From positions 1 to 45,474 of the forward strand of contig CANLIC010000034.1 in NCBI GenBank assembly GCA_947491025.1: DNA of 45,474 nucleotides, given 5' to 3'. Position numbers and translations under genes: made by a program. This document shows, piece by piece, positions 45,059 through 45,474 of this stretch. A model generated the notes under the pieces. The model was given only the letters and a program-made list of their open reading frames with translations, made no database searches and had not been told where the DNA came from. Source of the DNA: Myxococcales bacterium (GTDB taxonomy: Bacteria; Myxococcota_A; UBA9042). The stretch's first letter is position 1, and each line of letters starts with the position of its first letter.

Positions 45059-45131
45059 TGGGCCCACCTGGATTCGAACCAGGGACCAGCCGGTTATGAG
45101 CCGGCAGCTCTCACCGCTGAGCTATGGGCCC
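45059..45131 (-). tRNA. tRNA with CAU anticodon (Met elongator or Ile2)
   Basis: A complete 73-base cloverleaf: 7-bp acceptor stem GGGCCCA/TGGGCCC, D stem GCTC/GAGC, anticodon stem GCCGG/CCGGC with loop CTCATAA, 5-base variable region TGGTC, T stem CCTGG/CCAGG with loop TTCGAAT, discriminator A73. The 3' CCA is not encoded; the genomic sequence reads ACCG. CAU anticodons serve initiator Met, elongator Met and lysidine-modified Ile; the paired first base and T-loop exclude the initiator, but Met and Ile2 cannot be separated by eye. Confidence 0.93.
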
Positions 45132-45182
45132 AGCCGTCCCCATGGCCATCGGACGCGTCGCGGCTCGCCCGATGCGAGCGTT

Positions 45183-45211
45183 GTTGTCCGCGCTGGCGGG
45201 CTTTCTGTCAA
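45183..45211 (-). promoter_or_regulatory. Candidate tRNA promoter
   Basis: Minus strand TTGACA (45211-45206), 17 bases, then GACAAC (45188-45183). Transcription would start about 45 bases before the tRNA. The -35 is perfect; the -10 is weak. Confidence 0.4.
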
Positions 45212-45369
45212 GGTGGCCGACGCTGATGGCCGGGCAGACCATGCGCCTGCGCCGTCACCCCGCGCCAGCAGCAGCGGCTCGGCGGCCGCGGTGACGGCGC
45301 CGTTCGGCCAGCGCATGATGCCAGCACGGGCGGGCGGCCCTCGAACCGCTCCGTGGAGCGGAGGCGTCG

Positions 45370-45474
45370 ATGACCAAACAGGTGCGGTGGCTGGGGCTCG
45401 GCCTGGCGCTGTTGACCGCTTGCGGTCGGATCTCAACGGAAGACAGTTCTGACGGAACAGATGATATTAGACAT
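45370..45474 (+). CDS. Lipoprotein, N-terminal fragment at the window edge
   Basis: Thirty-five codons are visible and the frame is open at the right edge. ATG 45370 has GGAGG five bases upstream. The product starts MTKQVRWLGLGLALLTAC, a lipoprotein signal with lipobox LLTAC (Cys18), followed by an acidic Ser/Asp/Thr segment (ISTEDSSDGTDD) like the linkers of the other lipoproteins in this window. The function is unknown because the rest lies outside. Confidence 0.8.
   Translation, partial: MTKQVRWLGLGLALLTACGRISTEDSSDGTDDIRH

Noticed and set aside
44973..45452. Plus-strand frame of 159 codons through the tRNA
   Set aside because: It runs across the tRNA in antisense and over the start of a lipoprotein with a strong ribosome-binding site.

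Overview
The window is a high-GC bacterial chromosomal segment, most like an uncultured member of the Myxococcota or former Deltaproteobacteria. The signs are secreted lipoproteins with Asp/Ala/Gly-rich linkers followed by MopE-type or Cys-rich repeats, a DUF4407-like membrane protein, a zinc-uptake locus with a zinc-regulated-type outer-membrane barrel, and a TonB receptor carrying its own TonB C-terminal domain. The taxonomic call is inference. I see no insertion sequence, integrase, CRISPR array or phage module; it reads as ordinary chromosome with several unusual protein architectures.

Layout. 3-4415: 3' part of a type IV pilus secretin (PilQ-like) with a coiled coil of more than 840 residues before its AMIN and secretin domains. 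4471-5307: Cys-rich lipoprotein. 5714-8704 (-): MopE-repeat lipoprotein. 8814-9905 (+): coiled-coil/DUF2325-like protein. 10183-11706 (-): four-helix membrane/coiled-coil protein (DUF4407-like). 11803-12858 (-): saccharopine-dehydrogenase-like NADP oxidoreductase. 13100-15661 (+): lipoprotein with Cys-rich repeats and a beta-helix. 15722-17611 (-): asparagine synthetase.

17750-23811 (-) is a zinc acquisition island. From promoter to end it runs: small His/Cys lipoprotein, glutaredoxin-fold protein with NPHP in place of CPYC, then, from a second promoter, outer-membrane barrel, ZnuA, lipoprotein with a CHxxHCH motif, ZnuC and ZnuB. Most genes of the second unit overlap or are tightly spaced. 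The two promoters share a TATGATA[A/C]TG[C/A]G element that I propose as an operator for a Fur/Zur-type regulator. Next come a YjbR-like protein and the TonB-fused receptor (24145-27221, +).

27371-32988 (-) is a yajC-secD-secF-recJ run: the accessory part of the Sec translocon plus the RecJ exonuclease. SecF has an enlarged periplasmic domain. 33302-34501 (-) is an outer-membrane porin, 34714-36387 (+) is glucose-6-phosphate isomerase, and 36517-37560 (+) is an unrecognised protein with a ParB/DUF1016-like helical segment. 37631-39052 (-) is a degenerate PHP-like protein with a Gly/His tail. A 659-base gene-free stretch follows. Then come a conserved-looking unknown (39712-40338, -), a GMC oxidoreductase with a membrane partner (40426-42437, -) and a divergent aldehyde dehydrogenase (42621-44141, +), which together suggest an alcohol-to-acid oxidation module. 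The window ends with a zinc-ribbon coiled-coil protein (44178-44933, -), a tRNA with CAU anticodon (45059-45131, -) and the first 35 codons of a lipoprotein (45370-45474, +).

Start codons were chosen mainly by Shine-Dalgarno match, signal peptide and family alignment, and often differ from the longest open frame. Function calls rest on motif recognition by eye; no database search was run.
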